40,811 bases of DNA from an uncultured bacterium (GTDB taxonomy: Bacteria; Bacillota; Clostridia; Oscillospirales; Acutalibacteraceae). The notes beneath the pieces are model-generated. The model was not told where the DNA came from. It was given only the letters and a program-made list of their open reading frames with translations, and did not search any database. Location: the NCBI GenBank assembly GCA_949283655.1, contig CASDTH010000041.1:1-40811 (forward strand), read 5' to 3'. Every line of letters begins with the position of its first letter. The first letter of the stretch is position 1. Made by a program: the position numbers and the translations under genes. This document shows, in pieces, positions 1 through 7,659 of this stretch.

Positions 1-43
1 GCCTTTTTCTCGATCGGTTGCGCCCGTCCCCGAGCGCTCGATT

Positions 44-72
44 ATTCTATCAAATCCTCCTCCCTTTGTCAA
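44..72 (-). promoter_or_regulatory. Sigma-A type promoter reading out of the left edge
   Basis: On the minus strand TTGACA (72-67), a 17-bp spacer and TAGAAT (49-44) form a near-consensus promoter. Its transcript would leave the window, so a leftward gene should start just beyond base 1. Confidence 0.7.
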
Positions 73-145
73 CTCCCTTTTTCCTCCCCTTTCTCCCTCC
101 TTATACACCCCTCCGCGCGTGCCTCGAAAAGGAAATGTATGAAAC

Positions 146-178
146 AGCGAGAGCGTGGCTCATTGCCACGCTCTCGCT
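146..178. terminator. Perfect 14-bp hairpin, possible terminator
   Basis: Bases 146-159 and 165-178 are perfectly complementary around a TCATT loop. On the minus strand the stem is followed by GTTTC, a weak U tract, so it could end the PII/DUF1538 transcript. On the plus strand it lies just before a ribosome site and the 13-codon frame at 203-244. The direction is not decided. Confidence 0.45.
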
Positions 179-202
179 TATAAAGGAAAGAAAGGAGAAA
201 AA

Positions 203-244
203 ATGAAGAAAACAAATGAGAACCCTCTCGCGAGGGGATCGTAA
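203..244 (+). CDS. Possible 13-codon leader peptide
   Basis: ATG at 203 follows AAAGGAG at 191-197 with a 5-nt gap and encodes MKKTNENPLARGS before TAA. The perfect hairpin at 146-178 lies immediately upstream, and a small stem (CCCTC/GAGGG) lies inside the frame. A hairpin, ribosome site and tiny frame would fit a leader peptide, but no downstream gene on this strand is visible and no clear plus-strand promoter was found. It may be chance. Confidence 0.2.
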   Translation: MKKTNENPLARGS

Positions 245-365
245 GCATCGTTTCGGCTGGAGCCGCCGTCAGGCTCTTTCTGTTTACAAGAGCATTATAC
301 CCCGCTAATATGTCTTTTTTGTGACAAAAATTCAAAAAATTTGAAAAGAGAACGTGCAGCCATAT

Positions 366-1052
366 TTATTCTTGCGGAGAACGCAAGCCCATAACATCCT
401 CTACTGGAATAGAAAATAGAAGGCCAGCATCCCCCGCCTCTCTCTCCAAGCTACTGCAGATTTCCTGCATCACGGCCCGCCTACACGCTAAAGGGACGAT
501 AATCATTACGATCTCCTTCTCCGGCCGAATCAGCAGATGAAGGAAGCTCTCTTCCTCCCGGCGGTTAAACCCATGCGCGTGGACGACTGTCCCCCCGCTG
601 GCGCCTGCACGGCGTGCCGCTTCCATAATCACTTCGGTTTGCCCGCGGTCCGCCACGCAAACAATCATATCATGCATACGATTTGGAGCCATTTCGTTCA
701 CCCCTTCTACTTCATCCATTGCGTTGTTTATTTGAATTTGCCGTAAGGCCGCCATACTGGCGCTTGAAAATGTTACGCTGCAGGCAATCCCGCCGCCCGG
801 CTTTGCAAACGGCAGCTCCCCTTGCAGGCGTTTCAGGCCGCCTCGTATGATATTACGAGGCGCTGCGCTAAATAAAACATCTTTTTCGACCTCTCCCAAG
901 CCAAAATATTCCACAATTTCTGACTTGACCGTTCCAATTCCCAAGCACATTAGCTGCGTTTCGATCCCTACCTGCTGATAAAGCCGGGTCATTTTGGTGC
1001 CCCGGCCGCGATCTACGACTGTAATCAGCACCTGAAGAGGAAATACCTGCAT
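366..1052 (-). CDS. Tandem PII-like signalling protein paired with DUF1538 transporter
   Basis: A 228-residue cytosolic protein with two PII-like (GlnB-type ferredoxin fold) units. Residues 1-110 begin with a beta strand ending VVDRGRG. Residues 115-228 repeat the pattern (IVCVADRGQTE) and carry the PII-like block GGTVVHAHGF, then RPEKEIVMIIV. PII proteins bind ATP/ADP or 2-oxoglutarate and control transporters or enzymes by direct contact; the ligand here is unknown. The usual T-loop uridylylation tyrosine of GlnB is not evident. ATG follows GAGGAGG, which overlaps the end of the DUF1538 gene; the two genes are 3 nt apart and should be translationally coupled. It is likely the regulatory subunit of that membrane protein. 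Confidence 0.85.
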   Translation of the reverse strand: MQVFPLQVLITVVDRGRGTKMTRLYQQVGIETQLMCLGIGTVKSEIVEYFGLGEVEKDVLFSAAPRNIIRGGLKRLQGELPFAKPGGGIACSVTFSSASMAALRQIQINNAMDEVEGVNEMAPNRMHDMIVCVADRGQTEVIMEAARRAGASGGTVVHAHGFNRREEESFLHLLIRPEKEIVMIIVPLACRRAVMQEICSSLEREAGDAGLLFSIPVEDVMGLRSPQE

Positions 1053-1055
1053 CGT

Positions 1056-2564
1056 TTAAACCTCCTCGTACTCAACAATTTCGTTCTGAGCGCTCGCCTG
1101 CTCCGGTTTATGCAGCCGCATCTGCATACGATGCACAAAGCCAATGCCTTGAATAACCACTAACGGCGTCATGGCCACCATTGCCACAATGCCAAACGCA
1201 TCCAGCAACAGATTCCCTCCCAAAGCGCTGCACGCGCCCATGGCAAAGGGCAAAAGGAAGGTAGCCGTCATAGGGCCGGACGCTACGCCGCCGGAATCAA
1301 AAGCGATCGCAGTGAACACTTTCGGCACGAGGCATGACAAAATCAATGCACACACATAACCGGGCACTAAAAACCAGTAAATAGAGATCCCCGTCAAAAT
1401 TCGAATCATAGCCAACCCGACTGACAGCGCCATTCCTAGGGAAAGGCCATTCATCATTGTTTTTTGCGAAATTGCGCCGCCAGATATCGCTTCCACCTGC
1501 TTATTCAGCACCAGCACCGCAGGCTCTGCTTTTACAATAAAAAAGCCGATTACCATACCGATTGGCACCAAAATCCACCGATAAGGCAAGGATACAAGCG
1601 CCTTTCCCAGATAGCTGCCGACCGGCATAAATCCGACGTTGACCCCTGTTAAAAATAATAGTAGGCCAAAAAAGGTGTAGAGAATTCCAACAAACACTTT
1701 GATAAGCTGCTTTTTATGCAGCTTTAAAAGAGCAATTTGAAAAACGAGAAAAAAGCCTAAAACCGGTAGGAGCGCAAGCAAAACTTCCTTCGCATAGGTT
1801 GGAAACGCACGGCCAAATTCCAGCCCTAAATCGCGGGTTGTGCTAATAACCGGCACCGTAATTTCCGCATACTCCGCCTGAGAGGGCTCATAGACAATCC
1901 CCAGCAGCAAGACGGATAAAACCGGCCCAATCGAGCACAGGGCCACCATGCCAAAGCTATCGCTCTCCGCGTCGCGATCGTTACGCAGAGCGGCAAGCCC
2001 AATGCCGAACGCCATAATAAACGGCACGGTAATCGGCCCCGTCGTTACGCCGCCCGCATCAAATGCCACAGCAACAAATTCATTTGGCACAAAAATAGAG
2101 AGAATAAAAATAACCGCATATCCCACCATCAGCAAAACGGACAGCCGGATTTTCAACACCATACGCAAAAATGCCGCCGCCAAAAAAAGCCCCACACCAA
2201 CCGCAACAGTAAGAATCAACGTTAAATCCGGCACACCGGGCGTCTGCTGCGCCAGCACCTGTAAATCCGGCTCCGCAACGGTGATAATGACGCCAACAGC
2301 AAAACAAGCCAGCACAATCAGGGCTGTTTTTTTCACCTTCGCCAAGTGCGTGCCCAGGTACTCCCCAATTGGGATCATTGCGAGCTCTGCGCCTAAGGTA
2401 AACAACCCCATTCCAAGAATCAGAAGCCCTGCGCCCGCCAGAAAAAGGAGAAGTGTGTCGGGCGGCATTGGCGTAATTGTGATACACAGGAGTAAAACGA
2501 TGGCCGTAATGGGCACCACCGCCTGCAAGGACTCTTTGATTTTTTCCCGCAGCTTCTGATTCAT
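1056..2564 (-). CDS. DUF1538 membrane protein, internally duplicated (putative transporter)
   Basis: A polytopic membrane protein of 502 residues made of two homologous DUF1538 halves. Each half carries the same signature: AFDAGGVTTGP in the first and AFDSGGVASGP in the second, with AEPDLQVL matched by AEPAVLVL and DSFGMVA matched by DAFGIVA. The inverted or parallel topology of the halves cannot be told by eye. DUF1538 proteins have been described as paired Na+/H+ antiporter subunits (UmpA/UmpB); here one chain seems to hold both. ATG at 2564 is preferred because AAAGGCGG precedes it; the longer frame begins at a GTG (2582) with no site. It is first in a two-gene operon with the PII-like protein. 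The substrate is not established. Confidence 0.85.
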   Translation of the reverse strand: MNQKLREKIKESLQAVVPITAIVLLLCITITPMPPDTLLLFLAGAGLLILGMGLFTLGAELAMIPIGEYLGTHLAKVKKTALIVLACFAVGVIITVAEPDLQVLAQQTPGVPDLTLILTVAVGVGLFLAAAFLRMVLKIRLSVLLMVGYAVIFILSIFVPNEFVAVAFDAGGVTTGPITVPFIMAFGIGLAALRNDRDAESDSFGMVALCSIGPVLSVLLLGIVYEPSQAEYAEITVPVISTTRDLGLEFGRAFPTYAKEVLLALLPVLGFFLVFQIALLKLHKKQLIKVFVGILYTFFGLLLFLTGVNVGFMPVGSYLGKALVSLPYRWILVPIGMVIGFFIVKAEPAVLVLNKQVEAISGGAISQKTMMNGLSLGMALSVGLAMIRILTGISIYWFLVPGYVCALILSCLVPKVFTAIAFDSGGVASGPMTATFLLPFAMGACSALGGNLLLDAFGIVAMVAMTPLVVIQGIGFVHRMQMRLHKPEQASAQNEIVEYEEV

Positions 2565-2617
2565 TCGATACCGCCTTTCCACATGGATTCTTAACGCTCC
2601 GCAGCGTTTTACGTTTT

Positions 2618-2639
2618 ACAATTTGTATATTTAAATTGT
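2618..2639. promoter_or_regulatory. Inverted repeat over the DUF1538 promoter -10 box
   Basis: ACAATTT (2618-2624) and AAATTGT (2633-2639) form a perfect 7-bp inverted repeat with an 8-bp AT-rich centre. It overlaps the -10 box at 2635-2640, a position suited to a repressor. No matching regulator gene is adjacent. Confidence 0.45.
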
Positions 2640-2664
2640 ACTATACGCTTCCTTGCTTTGTCAA
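2635..2664 (-). promoter_or_regulatory. Promoter of DUF1538-PII operon
   Basis: TTGACA (2664-2659), 18-bp spacer, TACAAT (2640-2635) on the minus strand. The leader before ATG 2564 is about 65 nt and contains a small hairpin (AACGCT/AGCGTT at 2593-2608). Confidence 0.75.
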
Positions 2665-2772
2665 CAAAATCTCTATCTTATGCGCTTATTGAGTCTTTGC
2701 CTGTTCAAAAAGAAAGGCAAAATTTATACAAATAGGATTTTATAAAACTCCATTTCCCAGCCCTAAATAAAC

Positions 2773-2810
2773 AAACGTGGAGCTGCTCCTGCGACTCCAC
2801 GTTTTTAAAA
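2773..2810. terminator. Bidirectional-looking terminator after PfkB kinase gene
   Basis: A perfect 10-bp stem, 2773-2782 with 2795-2804, is flanked by TTTTTAAAA on the plus side. On the minus strand it is followed by a T-rich run, TTTGTTTATTT. It should end the GH4-PfkB transcript coming from the right. Confidence 0.75.
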
Positions 2811-2819
2811 TACGTTATG

Positions 2820-2945
2820 CTATGAAATGATATGCTGATGCCCGCCCAAATCCATACAAATTTTCAGCGGCAAGCGCAGCCCGCTGCTTGCTGCCGGGTT
2901 ATTGGCCGGCTGGGCCGCATTGACGCTTGTACACAAAGCTTCGCC
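2820..2945 (-). other. Open 41-codon in-frame extension after the kinase amber stop
   Basis: Directly after the TAG stop of the PfkB gene (2948-2946) the same frame stays open for 41 codons to another TAG at 2822-2820. The peptide begins GEALCTSVNA and ends GGHQHIIS. A TTG codon four triplets in could act as a start, but only a weak site (AGGGCGA) precedes it. It could be chance, a tiny separate protein, or an amber read-through tail. The kinase is already of normal family length. Confidence 0.2.
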
Positions 2946-3860
2946 CTATAGGCGGCCGGTATAATCGCGCAAATACCCCATTGCCTGTGAAAGCGTCAGC
3001 CCCGCCTTATAGCACCCCGGCTGTGTTGTGGAATATCCGCCGAACACATTGCCCATTTGCAGGCAGCGAATAAGCGGCCAACCCTGATATACGCCGTAGA
3101 GCAGGCCTGCCATGAAATTATCGCCTGCGCCGGTGAACTCCATCGGTTTCAACCGATCTACAGCCGGCACCCGGACCATTTGATGCCCCTCGAGTGCGAT
3201 GCAGCCCGCTGCGCCGCATTTGATCACCGGCGTTTTCACCACCTCTCCGAGCCTGCGCAGCGCACCCTCCAGCGTTTCCTCACCGGTGAGCTGCCGCGCC
3301 TCCTTGTCATTCGGCGTAAAAAAATCAACGAATTGGAGGATATCTGCGTAATCCGCGAGCCGCATTCCCGGCGACCAGCCGATATCATAGAGCAAAATCG
3401 TTCCGTCTGCATGCAGCCTTTTGACAACCTCCGGCCTGCCCTGCGGGGCAAAGGCAATCGCCGCGCCTTTTAAGAATTGGTAGCAGGCCGCATCCGTCAA
3501 ATCCGTTTGCATGACCGCATCCCCAAAGGATAAGAACGAGCGGTCGCCGCCGTAGGAAAACACGGTAGAAACCACCACAGGCCGGCCCGTGCCCCGGTAA
3601 AGATTCTCATATTGCGTTAAGCCGTTCTCCTCCAGCAGGGAGGCGGCCAAGCGACTGATCGTATCCTCCCCCAGGAAGGAGCCAAGCCGGGACGGAACCC
3701 CCATGCGGGCAAGCGTGATGGGAATTGCCGCAGCCCCGCCACCGAGCTGCAAATCAAAACTCTGGGCGTAAACCTCCTCGCCCGGTTGCGGCAGCGCATC
3801 GAAGCCGGAATAGATCAAATCGACGTAGAGCGGCGCAATCGCGCGCACCTCTCCCCTCAT
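2946..3860 (-). CDS. PfkB-family carbohydrate kinase
   Basis: A 304-residue ribokinase-fold kinase. The substrate-side GGGAAAIPITLARMG is at residues 40-54, a TPNDKEA motif is at 182-188, and the anion hole/catalytic signature FTGAGDNF is at 242-249, with Asp247 as the expected base. These proteins transfer ATP phosphate to a sugar or nucleoside; the exact sugar cannot be read from the sequence. The ATG overlaps the GH4 stop by 4 nt (ATGA) with GGAGAG upstream, so the two are co-translated. Context suggests it phosphorylates the sugar freed by the GH4 enzyme. It ends in TAG; the open frame beyond is listed separately. Confidence 0.9.
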   Translation of the reverse strand: MRGEVRAIAPLYVDLIYSGFDALPQPGEEVYAQSFDLQLGGGAAAIPITLARMGVPSRLGSFLGEDTISRLAASLLEENGLTQYENLYRGTGRPVVVSTVFSYGGDRSFLSFGDAVMQTDLTDAACYQFLKGAAIAFAPQGRPEVVKRLHADGTILLYDIGWSPGMRLADYADILQFVDFFTPNDKEARQLTGEETLEGALRRLGEVVKTPVIKCGAAGCIALEGHQMVRVPAVDRLKPMEFTGAGDNFMAGLLYGVYQGWPLIRCLQMGNVFGGYSTTQPGCYKAGLTLSQAMGYLRDYTGRL

Positions 3861-5236
3861 ACCAGCTCTCCAATATAGCCCTTGTATCGCTCCTTGTAAG
3901 CGTCCACAAGGCTTTGGGCTATGGGATAAGAATTGACGAGCGGATGGATGGTGAGCGCCTGGACCGCCTTTTCATAGCTCTTTTCCAAAATCGCTTCCAC
4001 CGTGAGGTTTTCATACAGCTTGATCGTCCGGATAAGGTTCAGCTGCATCGGCGGGATCTCCGGCACGGGCAGCGGGTGCGCGCCAGCTCGATCAATTTCA
4101 CAGGTAAGCTCCATCACATCCTCATCCGCCAAATAAGGACACGCGCCGTTGTTCGGCACAGAGAGCACCATTTGGATTGTCTTTCCCGTGGCCTGTGCCT
4201 TGATAAAATCGAGCGCAACGCCCGCATAGCCGCCGCCATCCGGCTGGCGGATAAACTCCTCCACGGTGGGCACATCAATATTTTTGGGCGCGCCGCCTGT
4301 TTCGATGGTGAAATAGCTGTTTTCCCGCATGGCGTAATGCAGCATAAAACAGTGGAACGCAGCCTCTAGATCCTGCTCAATATCGATTTTCGCCATTGCG
4401 CGGTGCATTTTCTGATTGATCTCCAAAATCGTCTCGCCCCGCGTTTTAGAGGAGGCGAGGATGGATTTCACCGCACGGTCGCTGTAATAATAAAAATAGA
4501 GGTATTCATTCGGCAATAAATTACCGGAGAGCCGGATAAGCTCCGGGTCAAAATGCTTCATCTCCGTATCCCAGTAAAGCGCCGGAGCGGATAGAAGCTG
4601 CGCCGTCACATCCTCTCCATCCACCTGAAAGGAATCGAACCAGGAGAGATGGTTTAAGCCCCAGCAGCGCATGGTCAGCCGCTCCCGTTCCACGCCCAGC
4701 ACATCCGCCAGTTGCCTGTGAAAGCCGCTGGGTGCGTCGCACACGCCGTAGACCATATCAAAGCCCAGCGTGCGCAGTGCCTGCGTGACCAGCCCGCTCG
4801 GGTTTGTAAAGTTGAAGATTAAAACGCCAGGCTTTGCCAGCCGTTTCGCCAGCTCGCAGTAGCCTCTCAGGATCGGTATGCTGCGCAGCGCCATCGCAAA
4901 GCCACCGGCGCCCGTCGTCTCCTGGCCGAGCACGCCATGCGTAAGCGCCGTGCGCTCATCAAAAACACGGCCCTCATCAGCCTCCCCGCGGATGGTCGTG
5001 ATGATATAGTCCGCATCCCGGATCGCCTCCTCGGGGTCCGCCGTCAGGGTAAAGCGCAACGCGGGGTTGCACCGCTCGCCAATCAGCTTGGCAAGCTTCC
5101 CGTAGCGATACAATTTCGTCTCGTCGTTATCCATCAGGACGACCTCGGTAATCCCCGCATCAGCTGCTCCAAGCGCAATGGATTTTGTTAAAAACGGGGA
5201 GCGCACACCCCCGCCGCCGAGCACGGTCAATTTCAT
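3857..5236 (-). CDS. GH4 6-phospho-glycosidase
   Basis: A 459-residue family 4 glycoside hydrolase, an NAD+ and Mn2+ dependent cytosolic enzyme that cleaves phospho-glycosides by a redox-elimination route. The N-terminal dinucleotide loop is LGGGGVRSP (6-14). NFTNPSG (142-148), Cys166 in GVCDAPSG and His196 in GLNHLSW match the family's metal ligands. The GLNHL signature is more like 6-phospho-beta-glucosidases than the alpha enzymes, so beta specificity is likely but not certain. ATG 5236 follows GGAGGGAT. It is first of a two-gene operon with the PfkB kinase. No PTS or other importer is adjacent, so the phospho-disaccharide must enter by a system coded elsewhere. Confidence 0.92.
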   Translation of the reverse strand: MKLTVLGGGGVRSPFLTKSIALGAADAGITEVVLMDNDETKLYRYGKLAKLIGERCNPALRFTLTADPEEAIRDADYIITTIRGEADEGRVFDERTALTHGVLGQETTGAGGFAMALRSIPILRGYCELAKRLAKPGVLIFNFTNPSGLVTQALRTLGFDMVYGVCDAPSGFHRQLADVLGVERERLTMRCWGLNHLSWFDSFQVDGEDVTAQLLSAPALYWDTEMKHFDPELIRLSGNLLPNEYLYFYYYSDRAVKSILASSKTRGETILEINQKMHRAMAKIDIEQDLEAAFHCFMLHYAMRENSYFTIETGGAPKNIDVPTVEEFIRQPDGGGYAGVALDFIKAQATGKTIQMVLSVPNNGACPYLADEDVMELTCEIDRAGAHPLPVPEIPPMQLNLIRTIKLYENLTVEAILEKSYEKAVQALTIHPLVNSYPIAQSLVDAYKERYKGYIGELV

Positions 5237-5270
5237 ACTCGCTCATCCCTCCAACAAATCTTCCTCCTCC

Positions 5271-5298
5271 ATTATACAGACCCGACAAGCCCTGTCAA
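5271..5298 (-). promoter_or_regulatory. Promoter of GH4-PfkB operon
   Basis: TTGACA (5298-5293), a 16-bp spacer and TATAAT (5276-5271) on the minus strand, 35 nt before the GH4 start codon. Confidence 0.8.
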
Positions 5299-5438
5299 CA
5301 CAGATTCTAGACAACCTCTTTCAAATGGAGATCCGGGAAGCTCCTCTCTCGGAGATGGCTGCAGGAAGCATTTCATCGGCAAATTTTTACCCTTCCACTA
5401 CAACGCAGCGTCTGGCTGTATCCATATCTGAAATCTGA

Positions 5439-5470
5439 TTGCACAAAGCGCTATATCGTGATAGTATACT
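5439..5470 (+). promoter_or_regulatory. Possible promoter of MBL hydrolase gene
   Basis: TATACT at 5465-5470 is a good -10 box. The best upstream element, TTGCAC at 5439-5444, gives a long 20-bp spacer, so the -35 is doubtful. The -10 lies inside the longest open frame (from 5458), which supports the later start at 5500. Confidence 0.4.
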
Positions 5471-5499
5471 ATAAAAGAATTCGGAAGGGGCATTGGCCT

Positions 5500-6378
5500 A
5501 TGTATGAGCTGATACAGGCAGGAGAGCGCACCTACTACATCGATTGCCCGGTGAAGATGGGGATCTTTTTGCTAGATAAAACCCACGCCTGCCTGATTGA
5601 CGGCGGCAGCGGGAAGGATGCCGCTAAAAAAGCGCTGAAGCATTTATCGGCACAGGGTTGGGAGCTCGCCTGCGTGATCAATACGCACTCGCACGGCGAT
5701 CACACCGGCGGGAACCAGCTGCTGCAAAGCCGTACAGGCTGCAAGATTTTTGCAAACGGGATAGAGCAGGCCTTTACGCAGGCCCCTATTTTGGAGCCTG
5801 CCTTTTTATTCGGCGGCTTTCCGCCCAAAGCACTGCGCAATCATTTTTTGGAGGCTGCGCCCAGCAACGCCCTACCTCTAACGGACCCTGCCTTTCCGCA
5901 AGCGCTGGAGGTGATCAACCTGCCAGGCCATTGCTTTGACATGATCGGCCTGCGCACGCCGGACGATGTCGTTTTTCTTGCAGACGCACTGGCAAGCGAG
6001 GAGACGATGCAGAAATATCAGCTCTCCTTCCTCTATGATGTGGAAGCCTACCTCGCCACGCTCCAAAAAATTGAGGGCATGCAGGCAAAGCTCTTTATCC
6101 CCTCTCACGCTGCGGCCACGTCGGAGATTGCCTCCCTCGCGCGTCTCAACCGGGAAAAAACGCTGCAAATCGCCAACACGCTGCTCGCCCTGTGCGGCGC
6201 CCCGCGCACCTTTGAGGAACTACTGCAAGCAGTTTTTGCCCACTACGCGCTCCATATGGATTGGAACCAATTCGTCCTGATCGGCAGCACGGTGCGCTCC
6301 TACCTTGCCTACCTCTATAACCGGCAGGAGGTCACTGCCCGGATTACAGATAACCAGATGATTTGGGAGCGCGCCTGA
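5500..6378 (+). CDS. MBL-fold metallo-hydrolase
   Basis: A 292-residue metallo-beta-lactamase-fold hydrolase. The metal motif HSHGDH is intact in THSHGDHTGG, followed by the later ligands His in LPGHCFD, Asp in FLADAL and His in IPSHAA, so a two-metal site is expected. Such proteins hydrolyse esters, thioesters or lactones; the substrate is unknown. The C-terminal 80 residues resemble the winged-helix-like tail found in many of these hydrolases. ATG 5500 is chosen because GGAAGGGG precedes it; an ATG at 5458 overlaps the promoter. It is the first of three rightward metabolic genes but has its own promoter. Confidence 0.88.
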   Translation: MYELIQAGERTYYIDCPVKMGIFLLDKTHACLIDGGSGKDAAKKALKHLSAQGWELACVINTHSHGDHTGGNQLLQSRTGCKIFANGIEQAFTQAPILEPAFLFGGFPPKALRNHFLEAAPSNALPLTDPAFPQALEVINLPGHCFDMIGLRTPDDVVFLADALASEETMQKYQLSFLYDVEAYLATLQKIEGMQAKLFIPSHAAATSEIASLARLNREKTLQIANTLLALCGAPRTFEELLQAVFAHYALHMDWNQFVLIGSTVRSYLAYLYNRQEVTARITDNQMIWERA

Positions 6379-6491
6379 AGGTGCCGCCTGTCCGGCCGCT
6401 GTATGCGCTTCGGCCAGCGGTTAAGTAGGCGTCTACCAGCGCGTTTTGCGCGCACGGGGAAGCCTCATTTTGAAAAATGTGCTTCCAGCGA

Positions 6492-6520
6492 TTGACGTTT
6501 TGCATTTCTAGCGATAAACT
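6492..6520 (+). promoter_or_regulatory. Promoter of epimerase-like gene
   Basis: TTGACG (6492-6497), 17-bp spacer, TAAACT (6515-6520). It lies about 43 nt before the preferred ATG at 6563. Confidence 0.7.
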
Positions 6521-6562
6521 AAGGGGTGTACCTACTTTTTAGAGAGAAGGAGAATGAATCCC

Positions 6563-7573
6563 ATGAAAGTATTTATGATTGGTGGCACCGGCCTTTTGGG
6601 CAGTGCCGCAGCTGCAGAGCTCATTGCCCGTGGGCATCAGGTGAAGAGCGTCGCTCTCCCCCCGCTGCCGCAGGGTGCTCCCATTCCGGAGGAGATGGAG
6701 ATCGTCTTTGGCAACTACCTCTCCATGAGCGACGATGAGCTGCGGGCCATGATGGAGGGCTGCGATTGCTTCGTATTTGCCGCAGGCGTGGACGAGCGCG
6801 TGGAGTTCCCCGCACCGGTATACGCCGCTTACGAAAAATATAACATCCGTCCGGTCAAGCACCTGCTGGGGATCGCCAAGGAGTGCGGCGTGAAAAATTG
6901 TGTGGTGCTGGGCTCCTATTTTGCCTATTTCGCAAAAGAACATCCGGAGATGGATCTCTGCGCCAAGCATCCCTACATCCGCAGCCGGATTGCGCAGGAG
7001 GAATCCGCCCTCTCCTTTGCGGATGACGAGATGAGCGTGTGCGTTCTGGAGCTGCCCTATATTTTTGGCACGCAGCCCGGCCGCAAGCCCGTGTGGGTTA
7101 TCCTCATTGAACAGCTTGAGGGCATGGGCAAGATCACCATGTATCCGAAGGGCGGCACGACGATGGTGACGGTCCGCCAGGTCGGCCAGGCAATTGCCGG
7201 TGCGGCGGAGCGCAACCAGGGCGCGCATTGCTACCCCATCGGCTACTACAACCTCACATGGAACGATTTTCTCAAAGTCGTCCACAAGGCGATGGGCCAG
7301 CCGAACCGGAAGATCATCAACATCCCAAAATGGTCCTTCCAGCTGTTCGGCCTGCACATGCGCAAGGTGTATAAGAATAAGGGCGTTGAAGGCGGCATCG
7401 ACCCTGTCGGTCTGGCGGATATCATGTGCATGAACACGTTTATCGATAAAAAGTGGTGCGTTGAGCTGGGCGTAACGGAGGACGATATCGACTCTGCCAT
7501 CTATGATTCCGTAAAGCTTTCGGTAGACGCCTTCCATGGCACACAGGAGCTGCTGGGGATGAAGGGCGAATAA
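6563..7573 (+). CDS. NAD-dependent epimerase/dehydratase-family protein
   Basis: A 336-residue extended short-chain dehydrogenase. The nucleotide-binding loop GGTGLLG is at residues 7-13 of the chosen start, within MKVFMIGGTGLLG. The usual YxxxK pair is not obvious: the PYIRSRIAQEE stretch stands where YxxxK is normally found and has no clear lysine, so it may be an atypical or non-catalytic member. It probably acts on a nucleotide sugar or similar small molecule; the substrate is unknown. ATG 6554 is only 1 nt from AAGGAG (6547-6552), whereas ATG 6563 is 10 nt away, so the second is preferred. A stem at 7601-7633 follows. Confidence 0.82.
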   Translation: MKVFMIGGTGLLGSAAAAELIARGHQVKSVALPPLPQGAPIPEEMEIVFGNYLSMSDDELRAMMEGCDCFVFAAGVDERVEFPAPVYAAYEKYNIRPVKHLLGIAKECGVKNCVVLGSYFAYFAKEHPEMDLCAKHPYIRSRIAQEESALSFADDEMSVCVLELPYIFGTQPGRKPVWVILIEQLEGMGKITMYPKGGTTMVTVRQVGQAIAGAAERNQGAHCYPIGYYNLTWNDFLKVVHKAMGQPNRKIINIPKWSFQLFGLHMRKVYKNKGVEGGIDPVGLADIMCMNTFIDKKWCVELGVTEDDIDSAIYDSVKLSVDAFHGTQELLGMKGE

Positions 7574-7600
7574 CGCCGCCTCCCCGCCTGCAACAAGCTG

Positions 7601-7633
7601 ACGCCCTTCCGGTTCCAGTGGCCGGAGGGGCGT
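7601..7633 (+). terminator. Hairpin between epimerase-like and dehydrogenase genes
   Basis: ACGCCCTTCCGG (7601-7612) pairs with CCGGAGGGGCGT (7622-7633) with one G-T wobble. It is followed only by TTC, so termination would be weak; it may simply attenuate read-through into the next gene. Confidence 0.45.
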
Positions 7634-7659
7634 TTCAAATCAGAGAGGAGTACAGCTTT

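Larger units (their letters stand above)
1..365. other. Intergenic left edge with outward promoter and hairpin
   Basis: No convincing protein gene of normal size lies here. The stretch holds a leftward promoter at 44-72, a perfect 14-bp hairpin at 146-178, and a 13-codon frame at 203-244 behind a good ribosome site; each is listed separately. The short pyrimidine-rich block at about 55-120 is unexplained. Longer frames across this region lack ribosome sites and look like chance. Confidence 0.5.

Noticed and set aside
179..365. Manganese (yybP-ykoY) or similar riboswitch near the left edge
   Set aside because: Stems are present but I could not match the conserved core sequence on either strand.
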